Shown piece after piece: positions 51,098 through 63,496 of a stretch of DNA of 64,000 bases. Within the stretch, counting starts at the first letter, position 1. Each line of letters begins with the position of its first letter. The translations under genes were made by a program, and so were the position numbers. Under the pieces are notes generated by a model. The model ran no database searches. It worked only from the letters and a program-made list of their open reading frames with translations, and was not told the DNA's origin. The stretch is from positions 1,199,001 through 1,263,000 of the forward strand of contig NZ_OX636706.1 of assembly GCF_951793255.1 (NCBI RefSeq), read 5' to 3'. Origin of the DNA: Desulfovibrio piger (lineage in GTDB: Bacteria; Desulfobacterota; Desulfovibrionia; Desulfovibrionales; Desulfovibrionaceae).

Positions 51098-51382
51098 GGC
51101 GCGGGACCGGGGAGATCCTGTTGCGGGAAGAGGCATCGTACCGGCAGCGGAAGGACGCTCCTTTCCCGGCCGTGGCCTCTTTCCCGTGCATATTGCCGGA
51201 AGGGCATGACGGGTACGCCCCCTGCCGTGTCCTGCGGGCTTTTTCCACAGAAGCATGATCACAGGCGCTGTCGCAGATGCGGCAGCGCTTTTTTTACAGC
51301 CGCCGTACGGGCCGGAGCGACGGTCATCCCGTACGGGGATGGCCCTTTCCGCAAAGGGGCGACGGCGGCGCGGGGGAGGAGT

Positions 51383-52909
51383 ATGGTCATACGATTGTAC
51401 GGCGCCGGTCTGGAAGGGGTGGATGCCTTCCCGGTGGACGTGGAAGTGGACCTGGTGCGTCAGGGCCTGCCCGGCTTCACGCTGGTGGGCCTGGCCGAGG
51501 CGGCCGTGCGCGAGGCCCGGGAGCGGGTCTTTTCAGCCCTGCGGGCCTGCGGATTTCGCCTGCCGCCCTCGCGCATCACCGTGAACCTGGCCCCGGCCGG
51601 ACGCCGCAAGAGCGGGACCGCCTTCGACCTGCCTCTGGCCCTTGGCCTGCTGGCGGCCAGCGGGCAGATCCCCGTGGAAGCCCTGCAGGGCCGGGTCTTT
51701 GCCGGAGAGCTTTCCCTTTCCGGTGCGCTCCGTCCGGTGCCCGGCATGCTGCCCCTGGCCATCATGGCCCGGCAGCTGGGCCTCGCTTCCGTCATCCTGC
51801 CGCCGGACAACGGCGCCGAGGCGGCTGTGGTCCGGGACGTGGCGGTCTACACGCCCGCGCATCTTTCCCAGTGCGTGGCCTTTCTGCTGGGGCGGGAAGA
51901 GCTCGAAGCCCGGCAGCCCCTGCCCGCGCCTCCGGAGGATGCCGTCCTGTCCGGCATGGATTTCGCCGAGGTCCGCGGCCAGCAGGGCGCGCGACGTGCG
52001 CTGGAAGTGGCGGCCGCCGGTGGGCACAACCTGCTCATGATCGGCCCGCCCGGCAGCGGCAAGACCATGCTGGCCCAGCGTCTGCCCACCATCCTGCCGC
52101 CCCTGGACTTTGAAGAAGCCCTGGAAGTCACCAAGGTCTACAGCGTGGCGGGCAAGCTGGCCCCCGGGCAGGGGCTGGTGCGCGTGCGTCCCTTCCGGGC
52201 GCCGCATCACACGGTCTCGGAGGTGGCCCTGGTGGGCGGCGGCCTGCATCCCCTGCCCGGTGAGGTGAGCCTGGCCCATCGCGGCGTGCTCTTCCTCGAC
52301 GAGCTGCCCGAATTCCGCAAGAACGCGCTGGAAGTGTTGCGCCAGCCCCTGGAGGACGGCCGCGTGACCATCGCCCGTGCCGGGCAGAGCCTCACCTATC
52401 CGGCCGCCTGCATGCTGGTGGCCGCCATGAATCCCTGTCCCTGCGGCTACTACGGGGACCCCGACCACGAATGCACCTGCCGCCCCGACATCCTGCACCG
52501 CTACCGCAACCGGCTGTCCGGGCCCTTGCTGGACCGTATCGACGTCCACGTGGAGGTGCCTGCCGTGCCCTATGAGGACTTGCGCGGGGGCAGCCCTGCC
52601 GAAGACTCGTCCACCATCCGAAAACGCGTCCTGGCGGCTCGTGAGCGCCAAAATGACCGCTATGCCGGGACAGCCTGCCGTTGCAATGCCGATCTGGGCG
52701 GCTTTTTGCTGGAACGCTACTGCGCCCTCGATGCCGCCGGGCACGCGCTCATGGAGCAGGCCGTGCGCGCCCTGGGCCTCTCCGCCCGCGCCTACACCCG
52801 GGTGCTGCGTCTGGCCCGTACCATCGCCGACCTGGAGGGCAAGGACGCCATCGCTCCCGCCCATGTGGCCGAGGCCATCTCCCTGCGCGTGCTGGATCGC
52901 CCGCAGTAG
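51383..52909 (+). CDS. comM: ComM/YifB-type AAA+ ATPase (Mg-chelatase-like)
   Basis: A 508-residue protein. The N-terminal LonC-like ChlI domain (GFTLVGLAEAAVREARERV, RITVNLAPAGRRKSGTAFDL) is followed by Walker A GPPGSGKT near residue 222 and Walker B VLFLDELPEF, then the Cys-bearing zinc block NPCPCGYYGDPDHECTC and the C-terminal lid. ComM is a hexameric helicase that drives branch migration during natural transformation and recombination. GGGGGAGG before ATG 51383 sets the start. No neighbour suggests a competence cluster here. Confidence 0.93.
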   Translation: MVIRLYGAGLEGVDAFPVDVEVDLVRQGLPGFTLVGLAEAAVREARERVFSALRACGFRLPPSRITVNLAPAGRRKSGTAFDLPLALGLLAASGQIPVEALQGRVFAGELSLSGALRPVPGMLPLAIMARQLGLASVILPPDNGAEAAVVRDVAVYTPAHLSQCVAFLLGREELEARQPLPAPPEDAVLSGMDFAEVRGQQGARRALEVAAAGGHNLLMIGPPGSGKTMLAQRLPTILPPLDFEEALEVTKVYSVAGKLAPGQGLVRVRPFRAPHHTVSEVALVGGGLHPLPGEVSLAHRGVLFLDELPEFRKNALEVLRQPLEDGRVTIARAGQSLTYPAACMLVAAMNPCPCGYYGDPDHECTCRPDILHRYRNRLSGPLLDRIDVHVEVPAVPYEDLRGGSPAEDSSTIRKRVLAARERQNDRYAGTACRCNADLGGFLLERYCALDAAGHALMEQAVRALGLSARAYTRVLRLARTIADLEGKDAIAPAHVAEAISLRVLDRPQ

Positions 52910-53660
52910 GCGGAAAGGATAGGTGCGAGGGGGAGGCCCCTCCACGCCAAAAAACTTTATCAGGGCCTGCCTCTGCCGGGAGGGGAAAAGGAAGCACAGG
53001 CCTGCCGGGCAGGCGGAGTTTTTTTCCCGCAGTCCAAATCCCTCCTCCCAGGTTCTCTTTCTCTCTTTAAAAATCGTTGTCCCGGAGCATCGAGCGGGAC
53101 CTATGGCTGTATATGAAGCTTGGCTGGCGGTCTCCGGGATGCACAGCATGATATGGCACGCTGTCCCCGCCGGCAGGCTGCTGGCGAGGCCGGTATGGCG
53201 GACACCCTTCGGGCGACATTTCTGTTGTCGCTTCCCCGCCTTGCGTTTTTTGTCCTGAACGAAGGAAGGCGCGTGGAGCGCGCCTTCCCATGAGCGGTTT
53301 TTGGGGGGAGGGGGAGTTTGAGGGGGAGGGCCCGCTTTTTACCGCAGGAAAAAGGGGCCCTCCCCCTCAAGCCAGCCAGCCCGGCAGATCATCAATGAAA
53401 CAAAAACGGGCCGTCTCCTGAAGAGACGGCCCGTTTCGTATCGTGGGAGCTGTCGTTGACGCCGGGAAGCGAGACACCGGTGCGGCGGGCACAGCTCCGA
53501 ATGCGGCCTTTGTTGCCGCGCCCCGTCCCATGCTGCTCTGCTTTGAACGGAGGAAGGTGCGTAGGCGCCTTTCCAAGAGCGTTTGGGGAGGGGAGTTTGA
53601 GGAGAGGCCCGCTTGTTACCGCAGGCAAAAGGGGCCCTTCCTCCTCAACATATTCGTGCC
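52910..53660. other. Gene-free region rich in terminator-like hairpins
   Basis: I find no gene in these 750 bp. AAACGGGCCGTCTC (53404-53417) pairs with GAGACGGCCCGTTT (53423-53436), a strong symmetrical hairpin. Two related long hairpins, GAGGGGGAGGGCCC...GGGCCCTCCCCCTC near 53317-53374 and a diverged partner at about 53603-53652, each follow a GAAGG(C/T)GCGT...CGCCTTTCC-like stem. The second lies just after the ackA stop and probably terminates the minus-strand ackA transcript. The hairpin with the loop TTTTTACC(G/A) resembles the one that ends the repeat at 42120, so these are a dispersed family. Confidence 0.7.
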
Positions 53661-54869
53661 TTAGGCCAGCACTTCCATGGTGGCCTGGGCGATCTGCAGT
53701 TCCTCGTTGGTGGGGATGATGAGGACCTTGATCTTGCTGTCGGGGGTGGAGATGGTGCGGGCACCGGGCTTGCGGGTGCCGTTTTCTTCCAGGTTCAGAC
53801 GCACGCCCAGTTCTTCCAGGCCTTCGCAGACCTTGGCGCGGACGATGTCGTCGTTTTCACCGATACCGGCGGTGAAGACCAGGGCATCGACCTTGCCGCC
53901 CAGCAGGAAGAAGTAGGCGCCCAGGGTCTTCTTGATGCTGCGGACCAGCATGTTGAGGGCCAGTTCGGCCTTCTTGTTGCCGTTCTCGATCTCCTTGTGC
54001 ACGTCACGCATGTCGGTGAAGCCGCACAGGCCCAGCAGGCCGGACTTCTTGTTCATCAGGGTGTCCATTTCCTCGGGGGTCAGGCCCTTCTTTTCCATGA
54101 TGAAGGGGACGATGGCCGGGTCGATGGAACCGCAGCGGGTGCCCATGATGAGGCCTTCCAGAGGGGTGAGGCCCATGCTGGTGTCAAAGCACTTGCCGTC
54201 TTTCACACAGCTCATGGAAGAGCCGTTGCCGAGGTGCATGGTGATGGAGCGCAGCTCGGACTGGGGCTTGCCCAGGTATTCGGCGGTCTTCTTGGCGATG
54301 TACTTGTGAGAGGTGCCGTGGAAGCCGTAGCGGCGGATGCGCATCTCTTCGTAGATCTCGTAGGGCAGGCCGTACATGTAGGCTTCCTGCGGCATGGCCA
54401 TGCCGAATTCGGTGTCGAACACGGCCACGTTGGGCACGCCGGGGAAGAGCTTTTCGGCCACTTCGATGCCCATGAGGTTGGCGGGGTTGTGCAGGGGGCC
54501 CAGGGGGAAGCAGTCACGGATGATCTGCTTCACGTTTTCGTCCACCTTCACGGTCTCGGTGATGGATTCGCCGCCGTGCAGCACGCGGTGGCCGATGGCG
54601 TAGATTTCGCTCTTGTCCTTGATGACGCCCTTTTCAGGGTCGGTCAGCAGGGAGATGACCAGTTCCATGGCTTCCACGTGGGTGGGGAAGGCGCTTTCGC
54701 GCACAATCTTTTCTTCGTGGTCGCTGTCAGGAGCGATCTTGTGGGTCAGCTTGCCCATGCCCTGGCCGATGCGTTCGGCCAGACCGGAAGCCAGGACGGT
54801 CTCGGTGTCCATTTCCAGCAGCTGATATTTGCAGGAGGAAGAGCCAGCGTTGATAACCAGTACTTTCAT
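53661..54869 (-). CDS. ackA: Acetate kinase
   Basis: A 402-residue ASKHA-fold enzyme that makes ATP and acetate from acetyl phosphate and ADP. VLVINAGSSSCKYQLLEM at the N terminus is the adenosine-binding phosphate-1 region; GHRVLHGGE, VFDTEFGMAMP, RYGFHGTSHKYIA, HLGNGSS and FTAGIGEN are the family motifs, with the catalytic Arg and Asp in place. GAGG lies before ATG 54869. It lies about 100 bp after pta on the same strand and is probably its partner in one transcript. In sulfate reducers this pair recovers ATP from pyruvate- or lactate-derived acetyl-CoA. Confidence 0.97.
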   Translation of the reverse strand: MKVLVINAGSSSCKYQLLEMDTETVLASGLAERIGQGMGKLTHKIAPDSDHEEKIVRESAFPTHVEAMELVISLLTDPEKGVIKDKSEIYAIGHRVLHGGESITETVKVDENVKQIIRDCFPLGPLHNPANLMGIEVAEKLFPGVPNVAVFDTEFGMAMPQEAYMYGLPYEIYEEMRIRRYGFHGTSHKYIAKKTAEYLGKPQSELRSITMHLGNGSSMSCVKDGKCFDTSMGLTPLEGLIMGTRCGSIDPAIVPFIMEKKGLTPEEMDTLMNKKSGLLGLCGFTDMRDVHKEIENGNKKAELALNMLVRSIKKTLGAYFFLLGGKVDALVFTAGIGENDDIVRAKVCEGLEELGVRLNLEENGTRKPGARTISTPDSKIKVLIIPTNEELQIAQATMEVLA

Positions 54870-54970
54870 GAGGATCCTCGTCAGGGGGGAATGGAGGGAC
54901 GGAGCCTAGGCTCCGTCCCTGATATGATGGTTGCGGACAGGATGCCGGGCGAGGCCGGCGCGTGTCCGTA

Positions 54971-57073
54971 CTACTTCTGCTTTTCGGCAGCGGCCTGGAT
55001 GGCGGTGATGGCCACGGTATTCACGATATCGGGCACGGTGCAGCCGCGGGACAGGTCGTTGACGGGCTTGTTGAGGCCCTGAAGGACAGGACCGATGGCC
55101 ACGGCCTCAGCGGCACGCTGCACAGCCTTGTAGGTGTTGTTGCCGGTGTTGAGGTCGGGGAAGATGAAGACGGTCGCCTTGCCGGCCACCTTGCTGTTGG
55201 GCAGCTTGGTCTTGGCCACGGTGGGATCGATGGCGGCGTCGTACTGCAGGGGGCCTTCCAGGGAGAGCTCGGGAGCCTTTTCCTTGGCCAGGGCCGTGGC
55301 TTCCACCACCACATCCACGTCGGCACCCTTGCCGGACGTACCGGTGGAGTAGGAGAGCATGGCCACGCGGGGATCGATGCCGAAGACCTTGGCGGTATCG
55401 GCGGAGGCCACGGCGATCTCGGCCAGCTGCTGGGAGGTGGGGTTGGGGTTGACGGCGCAGTCACCGAAGACCAGCACGCGATCCTTGAGGCACATCAGGA
55501 AGACCGAGGAGACCACGGAGTAGCCGGGCTTGGTCTTGATGAATTCGAAGGCGGGACGGATGGTGTGGGCGGTGGTGTTCACGGCACCGGAGACCATGCC
55601 GTCGGCGTCGTCCTTCTTGACCATCATGGTGGCGTAGTAGGTGGCGTCGCTCATGACGTCGCGGGCGCGTTCGATGGTCACGCCCTTGGCCTTGCGCAGT
55701 TCGGCGTAGGTGGCGGCGTAGTCTTCGAACTTGGGCGAGGTGACGGGATCGATGATGGTGGCCTTGCTGATGTCGAGGTGCAGTTCGCGGGCCAGCTTGT
55801 TGATCTTGTCTGCATTGCCCAGCAGGATGATGTCGGCCACTTCGCGGCGCAGCAGGATGTCGGTGGCCTGCAGGATGCGGGGTTCCTCGCCTTCGGCCAG
55901 GACGATGCGCATCTTGTTGGCCTTGGCGCGTTCGATGAGGTTCAGTTCGAACATCATGGGCGTCATGCGGCCGGGTTTGGTCATGTTCAGGCGGGCGCTG
56001 ATCTCCTTGCCGTTGACGTAGTGGTCATACAGGCCCAGCACGGTGTTGATCTTGCGGGTATCGGTGGGCTCGATGAGGCCGTAGATCTCCTGCAGGGACA
56101 TGAAGGCCTTGGAGGTGTGCTGTTCGGTCAGCAGCACGGGCAGGGGGGCACCGGTCCAGCCTTCGATGAGGCTGCTCACTTCGGCGCTGGGACGGATGCC
56201 GCCGGTCAGCAGCACGCCGGCGATGTCGGGCTTGCTGGAGGACAGGCGGGAGGCGATGGAGGCCAGCAGGATGTCGGTGCGGTCGCCGGGGGTCACGATG
56301 AGCTGGTCCTTGGCCAGGTAGCCCAGGAAGTTGTCCACGTGCATGGCGGCGATGAGGTAGTCGCCCACCAGGGCGTCGAGATGGGCTTCGCCGGAGAGCA
56401 CTTCGGCGTTCAGGCCCTTCTGCAGGTCGCGCATGGTGGCGCGGCCCAGGGCGGGCTCGTCCGGGATGGCGTAGACCAGGCCGGGCTTGTCGTCAGCGGC
56501 AAAGATGTCGCTCAGGTCGTCGGCTTCGGCGCGGGTCAGGCTGGAGCGGTTGACGATGGTGGCGATGACGTCCAGGGAGTAGGGGGCCATGGAGTCGCGG
56601 GTCACCAGCAGGGAGTCGCGCACTTCTTCGGCGTTCTTGCCTTCACCGCTGGTGATGAGCATCACGGGGCAGCCCAGGTTGGAGGCGATCTCGGCGTTCA
56701 GTTCGAATTCGAAGACCGGGTCCTTGCCCAGGAAGTCGGTGCCCACGCAGAGCACGAAATCGTGGCGGCTCTGCAGTTCCTTGAACTTCTGGATGATGTT
56801 CTCGATGACCAGGTTGCGGTCGCCCTGATTGATGATGGTGCGCACTTCCTGGTAGGTGTAGGCGAAGGTGTCGCAGTAGTCCTGCTTGAGCTTGAAGTGT
56901 TCCAGCAGCAGGTTGATGTCCGGGGCGCGGTCATCCAGCTGGGGTTCATTGATGATGGGGCGGAAAATGGCCACATCCTGCATGTTGCGGCTCAGGATGG
57001 ACATGGTGCCCAGGGCGATGGCGCGCTTGCCGGTGCGCGGGCCCGTGGCGGTAAGGTATAGGGCGCGATGCAT
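54971..57073 (-). CDS. pta: Phosphate acetyltransferase (long form)
   Basis: A 700-residue enzyme that converts acetyl-CoA and phosphate to acetyl phosphate. The N-terminal third is a P-loop BioD-like domain with RTGKRAIALG-type start (the P-loop is degenerate, TATGPRTGKRA); a DRTGG domain follows (residues about 215-330); the catalytic PTA_PTB domain is C-terminal (RIVLAEGEEPRILQATDILL, GDCAVNPNPTSQQLAEIA, STGTSGKG, FPDLNTGNNTYKAVQR). GGAGG before ATG 57073. The long form matches that of enteric and Desulfovibrio Pta proteins, whose N-terminal domains tune the activity. Confidence 0.96.
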   Translation of the reverse strand: MHRALYLTATGPRTGKRAIALGTMSILSRNMQDVAIFRPIINEPQLDDRAPDINLLLEHFKLKQDYCDTFAYTYQEVRTIINQGDRNLVIENIIQKFKELQSRHDFVLCVGTDFLGKDPVFEFELNAEIASNLGCPVMLITSGEGKNAEEVRDSLLVTRDSMAPYSLDVIATIVNRSSLTRAEADDLSDIFAADDKPGLVYAIPDEPALGRATMRDLQKGLNAEVLSGEAHLDALVGDYLIAAMHVDNFLGYLAKDQLIVTPGDRTDILLASIASRLSSSKPDIAGVLLTGGIRPSAEVSSLIEGWTGAPLPVLLTEQHTSKAFMSLQEIYGLIEPTDTRKINTVLGLYDHYVNGKEISARLNMTKPGRMTPMMFELNLIERAKANKMRIVLAEGEEPRILQATDILLRREVADIILLGNADKINKLARELHLDISKATIIDPVTSPKFEDYAATYAELRKAKGVTIERARDVMSDATYYATMMVKKDDADGMVSGAVNTTAHTIRPAFEFIKTKPGYSVVSSVFLMCLKDRVLVFGDCAVNPNPTSQQLAEIAVASADTAKVFGIDPRVAMLSYSTGTSGKGADVDVVVEATALAKEKAPELSLEGPLQYDAAIDPTVAKTKLPNSKVAGKATVFIFPDLNTGNNTYKAVQRAAEAVAIGPVLQGLNKPVNDLSRGCTVPDIVNTVAITAIQAAAEKQK

Positions 57074-57366
57074 GGTTTCCTCCAGGACGGGGCGCTGGCC
57101 CCGGTGAATCGATGCCGTTATGTTTGAAGTTTCGCGAGCCGGAAACTTCCCAAGCGCGGGTTGGCTGGTGGCGCGCTGCGCGCCGCGGCCCGAGGGCCGC
57201 GGCCCTTGCGGGCGGAAATATGGTGTTGCGCCATGCGGGTCTGCCGTCCCGGCATGGGCGCGTCCTTGCCGGCGGGCCGGAGGACGCTGGGGCTCGACCC
57301 ACGCTCCAGATAATGGGGGCGCGGCCGTTGCGGCCGCGCCCCTTCATTTATTCAGCGTATGCCGGC

Positions 57367-60933
<3,567 letters not shown>

Positions 60934-61111
60934 CTATCTTGGCGCGCATGTTTTTCCGGAATGGACACACCGGCAAGCGGTGGTCTTGTGCAAACAGAGA
61001 GGATCCATCGCATCATGCCGTGGCATGAGGCCGGAGCGGCCCGGGCGGAAGAAGCCCGAAAAAACGGCCGGGACCGTGCCTGTTCGCAATGGATGAGCCC
61101 TACCACAAAAT

Positions 61112-61125
61112 TGTTTGTTTGAACA
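61112..61125. promoter_or_regulatory. Candidate CRP/FNR-like operator upstream of por
   Basis: TGTTTGTTTGAACA has perfect TGTT/AACA half-sites around a 6-bp centre, about 200 bp before the por start. Desulfovibrio por genes are reported to be under CRP/FNR-type regulators, so a redox- or carbon-responsive site is plausible. Confidence 0.45.
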
Positions 61126-61544
61126 GTCTAATGTGGGCAGGCTGTGAAAAAAAATGCGCAAGCATTTTTACAAGAGAAACAAAGGAGTTAGGAAGATATT
61201 GAGCCGCTGCGGCCCCGCAGGACGCGTGACCGGCGCCTTTGTCTCTCTTCAGGCTGCCTACTAAAAAGGGCGACAAAAGGCAATAACGGAAAATACCATG
61301 AAATATGTCATGTGATCATAGCCCGCAAAACGGCGCTGCGCAAGGCTTTGAAGGTCCTCCCGGCAGGGCTTGGGAAGGGGCGGTGCCCTGCCGGTCGTGG
61401 CACCTTGCCGCGGCAGGCTGCTGACCGGGAAAGCGCAGGGAAGGGAGGCGGGCGAAGAGGCCGTTCCCCGGTCTTCAGGGGCGGTCGGCCGGGTGCCCGG
61501 GGCGACTGCCGTCGTGCCGGACAGGGCACCCGCCGGCAGGCCAT

Positions 61545-61577
61545 GAAAAAAGGGGCCCCTGACGGGAGCCCCTTGAA
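61545..61577 (-). terminator. Terminator of the CoA-disulfide reductase gene
   Basis: On the minus strand AAGGGGCTCCC pairs with GGGGCCCCTT across GTCA (imperfect centre), followed by TTTTTT (61545-61551), about 20 bp after the stop. Confidence 0.82.
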
Positions 61578-61597
61578 CAGGTCACAAGGACAAACAG

Positions 61598-63307
61598 CTA
61601 GATCTTGCCGCCGGTCTTGAGCACGGCCTGCATGCCGCCGGCGGCGTTGACCACGTCGGTGATGCCGTTGCGGGCCAGGATCAGCACGCTGTCATAGGCG
61701 CGCAGGCCGGTGTTGCAGATGATGGCCACAGGACGGTCCTTGGGCACTTCGTTGACCCGGCTGGGCATCTCTTCCAGAGAGATGGAGTGCCATTCGGGAT
61801 GGACGGCTTGCACGGCCTGACCGGCCTTGGCGGGACGGGCGTCAATGAAGAAGATGTTGTTCTCGGCGCGCTTTTCCCACAGCGCCATGAATTCTTCGGA
61901 GGTGATGGGCTTCACACGGCCGGCCAGCACGTTGTCGGCCACGTTGGCCACCACGTTGACCACGTCCATGGCGGAGGCGAAAGGCGGCGCGTAGGAGATC
62001 TCCAGGTTGGAGATGTCTTCCACGGTGGGCTTGCCGTACTGCAGCACGGCGGCCACGGCGTCGATGCGGGCCTTGAGGGCGTCACCGGCGGTGCAGGCGC
62101 CCTGGATGCCCAGCACGCGGCGGTCGCTCTTGTCCACCACCAGTTCCAGGCTCATCATGTTCTTTTCAGGATAGAAGTGGGCGCGGTCCAGCTGTTCCAC
62201 GGCCACGGAGATGGCGTCATAGCCTTCCTTGCGGGCGCGTTCCACAGTGAGGCCGGCGCCGCAGAAGGACATGTCGAACAGTTTCACGGCCCAGGTGCCC
62301 ACGAAGCCGGGGAAGCTGGCATCGCCGCCGGCCAGGTTGGTGCCGATGACGCGGCCCTGGCGGTTGGCCATGCTGCCCAGGGGCAGGTAGCCCAGCTTGC
62401 CGGTGATGAGGTTCTTGATGGCCACGCAGTCGCCGCCGGCATAGATGTCGGGGTCGCTGGTCTGCATCTTTTCATTGACCACGATGGCGCCGAAGGGGGC
62501 CACTTCCAGACCGGCGTCCTTGGCCAGCTGGCCGTTGGGCAGGAAACCGGCGGCAAAGATCACCAGCTGGGCGGGCAGTTCGCGCTTGTCGGTGATGACC
62601 TTGCACACGGCGCCGTCCTTGCCTTCCAGCTTGACGACCTTTTCAGAGGTGTAGACGGACAGGCCGTGGGCCTCGCAGTCGTGGGCGGCCATCTTGCCCA
62701 TGTTGTGGGAGAGCACGCCGGGCAGCATCTGGTCCATCATTTCCACCACGCTGACCTTGACGCCCCACATGTCGGACAGGGCCACGGCAGCTTCCAGACC
62801 GATGAAACCGCCGCCCACGATGACGGCCTCGTTGACCTGGCCGTGTTCGCAGGCTTTGCGGATGACGTCGGCGGCTTCCAGACGGGTGAGGGTCAGGACG
62901 TTCTTCAGGTCGTGACCTTCCACCGGAGGCATGCGCGGGGTGGCACCGGTGGCCAGCACCAGTTTGTCGTAGGGCAGCTTTTCTTCCTCGCCGGTGACCA
63001 CGTTGCGCACCAGCAGGGTCTTGGCGGCGCGGTCGATGGCCATGGCGCGGGTCTGGTTGCGCACGGTGATGCCTTTCATGGTACGGAAGAATTCGGGGTC
63101 ACGCACGGTGTGGTAGGGCGTGGCGCGCAGGTCGTCGAGGTTGTTGACCTCGCCGGACACATAATAGGGGATGCCGCAGCCGCCGTAGGAGATGAAGAGG
63201 TTTTCATCCACCAGGGTGATCTCGGCGTCGGGCATCAGGCGCTTGCAGCGGCAGGCAGCCTTGGGACCCAGGGCAACGCCGCCGATAACCAGGATTTTCT
63301 GTGCCAC
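61598..63307 (-). CDS. CoA-disulfide/persulfide reductase with rhodanese domain
   Basis: A 569-residue FAD enzyme. Residues 1-450 are a class II pyridine-nucleotide disulfide reductase: FAD motif VIGGVALGPKAACR, the single redox Cys in SYGGCGIPYYVSG, NAD motif EAVIVGGGFIGLEAA, and YAGGDCVA. Residues about 470-569 form a rhodanese domain with active Cys in AIICNTGLRAYDS. The architecture is that of CoADR-rhodanese/NADH-dependent persulfide reductases, which reduce CoA-persulfide or polysulfide and are used in sulfur respiration or detoxification. The start is GTG 63307, supported by AAGGAGAG 8 bp upstream; the longer frame from 63472 has no ribosome site. Lies between por and selB on the same strand. 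Confidence 0.88.
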   Translation of the reverse strand: MAQKILVIGGVALGPKAACRCKRLMPDAEITLVDENLFISYGGCGIPYYVSGEVNNLDDLRATPYHTVRDPEFFRTMKGITVRNQTRAMAIDRAAKTLLVRNVVTGEEEKLPYDKLVLATGATPRMPPVEGHDLKNVLTLTRLEAADVIRKACEHGQVNEAVIVGGGFIGLEAAVALSDMWGVKVSVVEMMDQMLPGVLSHNMGKMAAHDCEAHGLSVYTSEKVVKLEGKDGAVCKVITDKRELPAQLVIFAAGFLPNGQLAKDAGLEVAPFGAIVVNEKMQTSDPDIYAGGDCVAIKNLITGKLGYLPLGSMANRQGRVIGTNLAGGDASFPGFVGTWAVKLFDMSFCGAGLTVERARKEGYDAISVAVEQLDRAHFYPEKNMMSLELVVDKSDRRVLGIQGACTAGDALKARIDAVAAVLQYGKPTVEDISNLEISYAPPFASAMDVVNVVANVADNVLAGRVKPITSEEFMALWEKRAENNIFFIDARPAKAGQAVQAVHPEWHSISLEEMPSRVNEVPKDRPVAIICNTGLRAYDSVLILARNGITDVVNAAGGMQAVLKTGGKI

Positions 63308-63496
63308 GATAGACTCTCCTTGTAGAGCATTTGGCGTTTGAAACGCCGGGCGTCTCAAACTTTGTGCCGTCCGGGGACGAGGTCTCTCGCCCGGACACGG
63401 GCGGCCGCGGGCGCGGTCGCCGGAGCATGACGCTGTTGTTGGTCGGGCCTCGGGCGGCGACCCTGCGGTCACCGGACGGGGACAGGATACCTGTCC

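Noticed and set aside
54962-57061. A 699-codon frame antisense to pta
   Set aside because: Same composition effect; no recognisable domain, while pta has every family motif.
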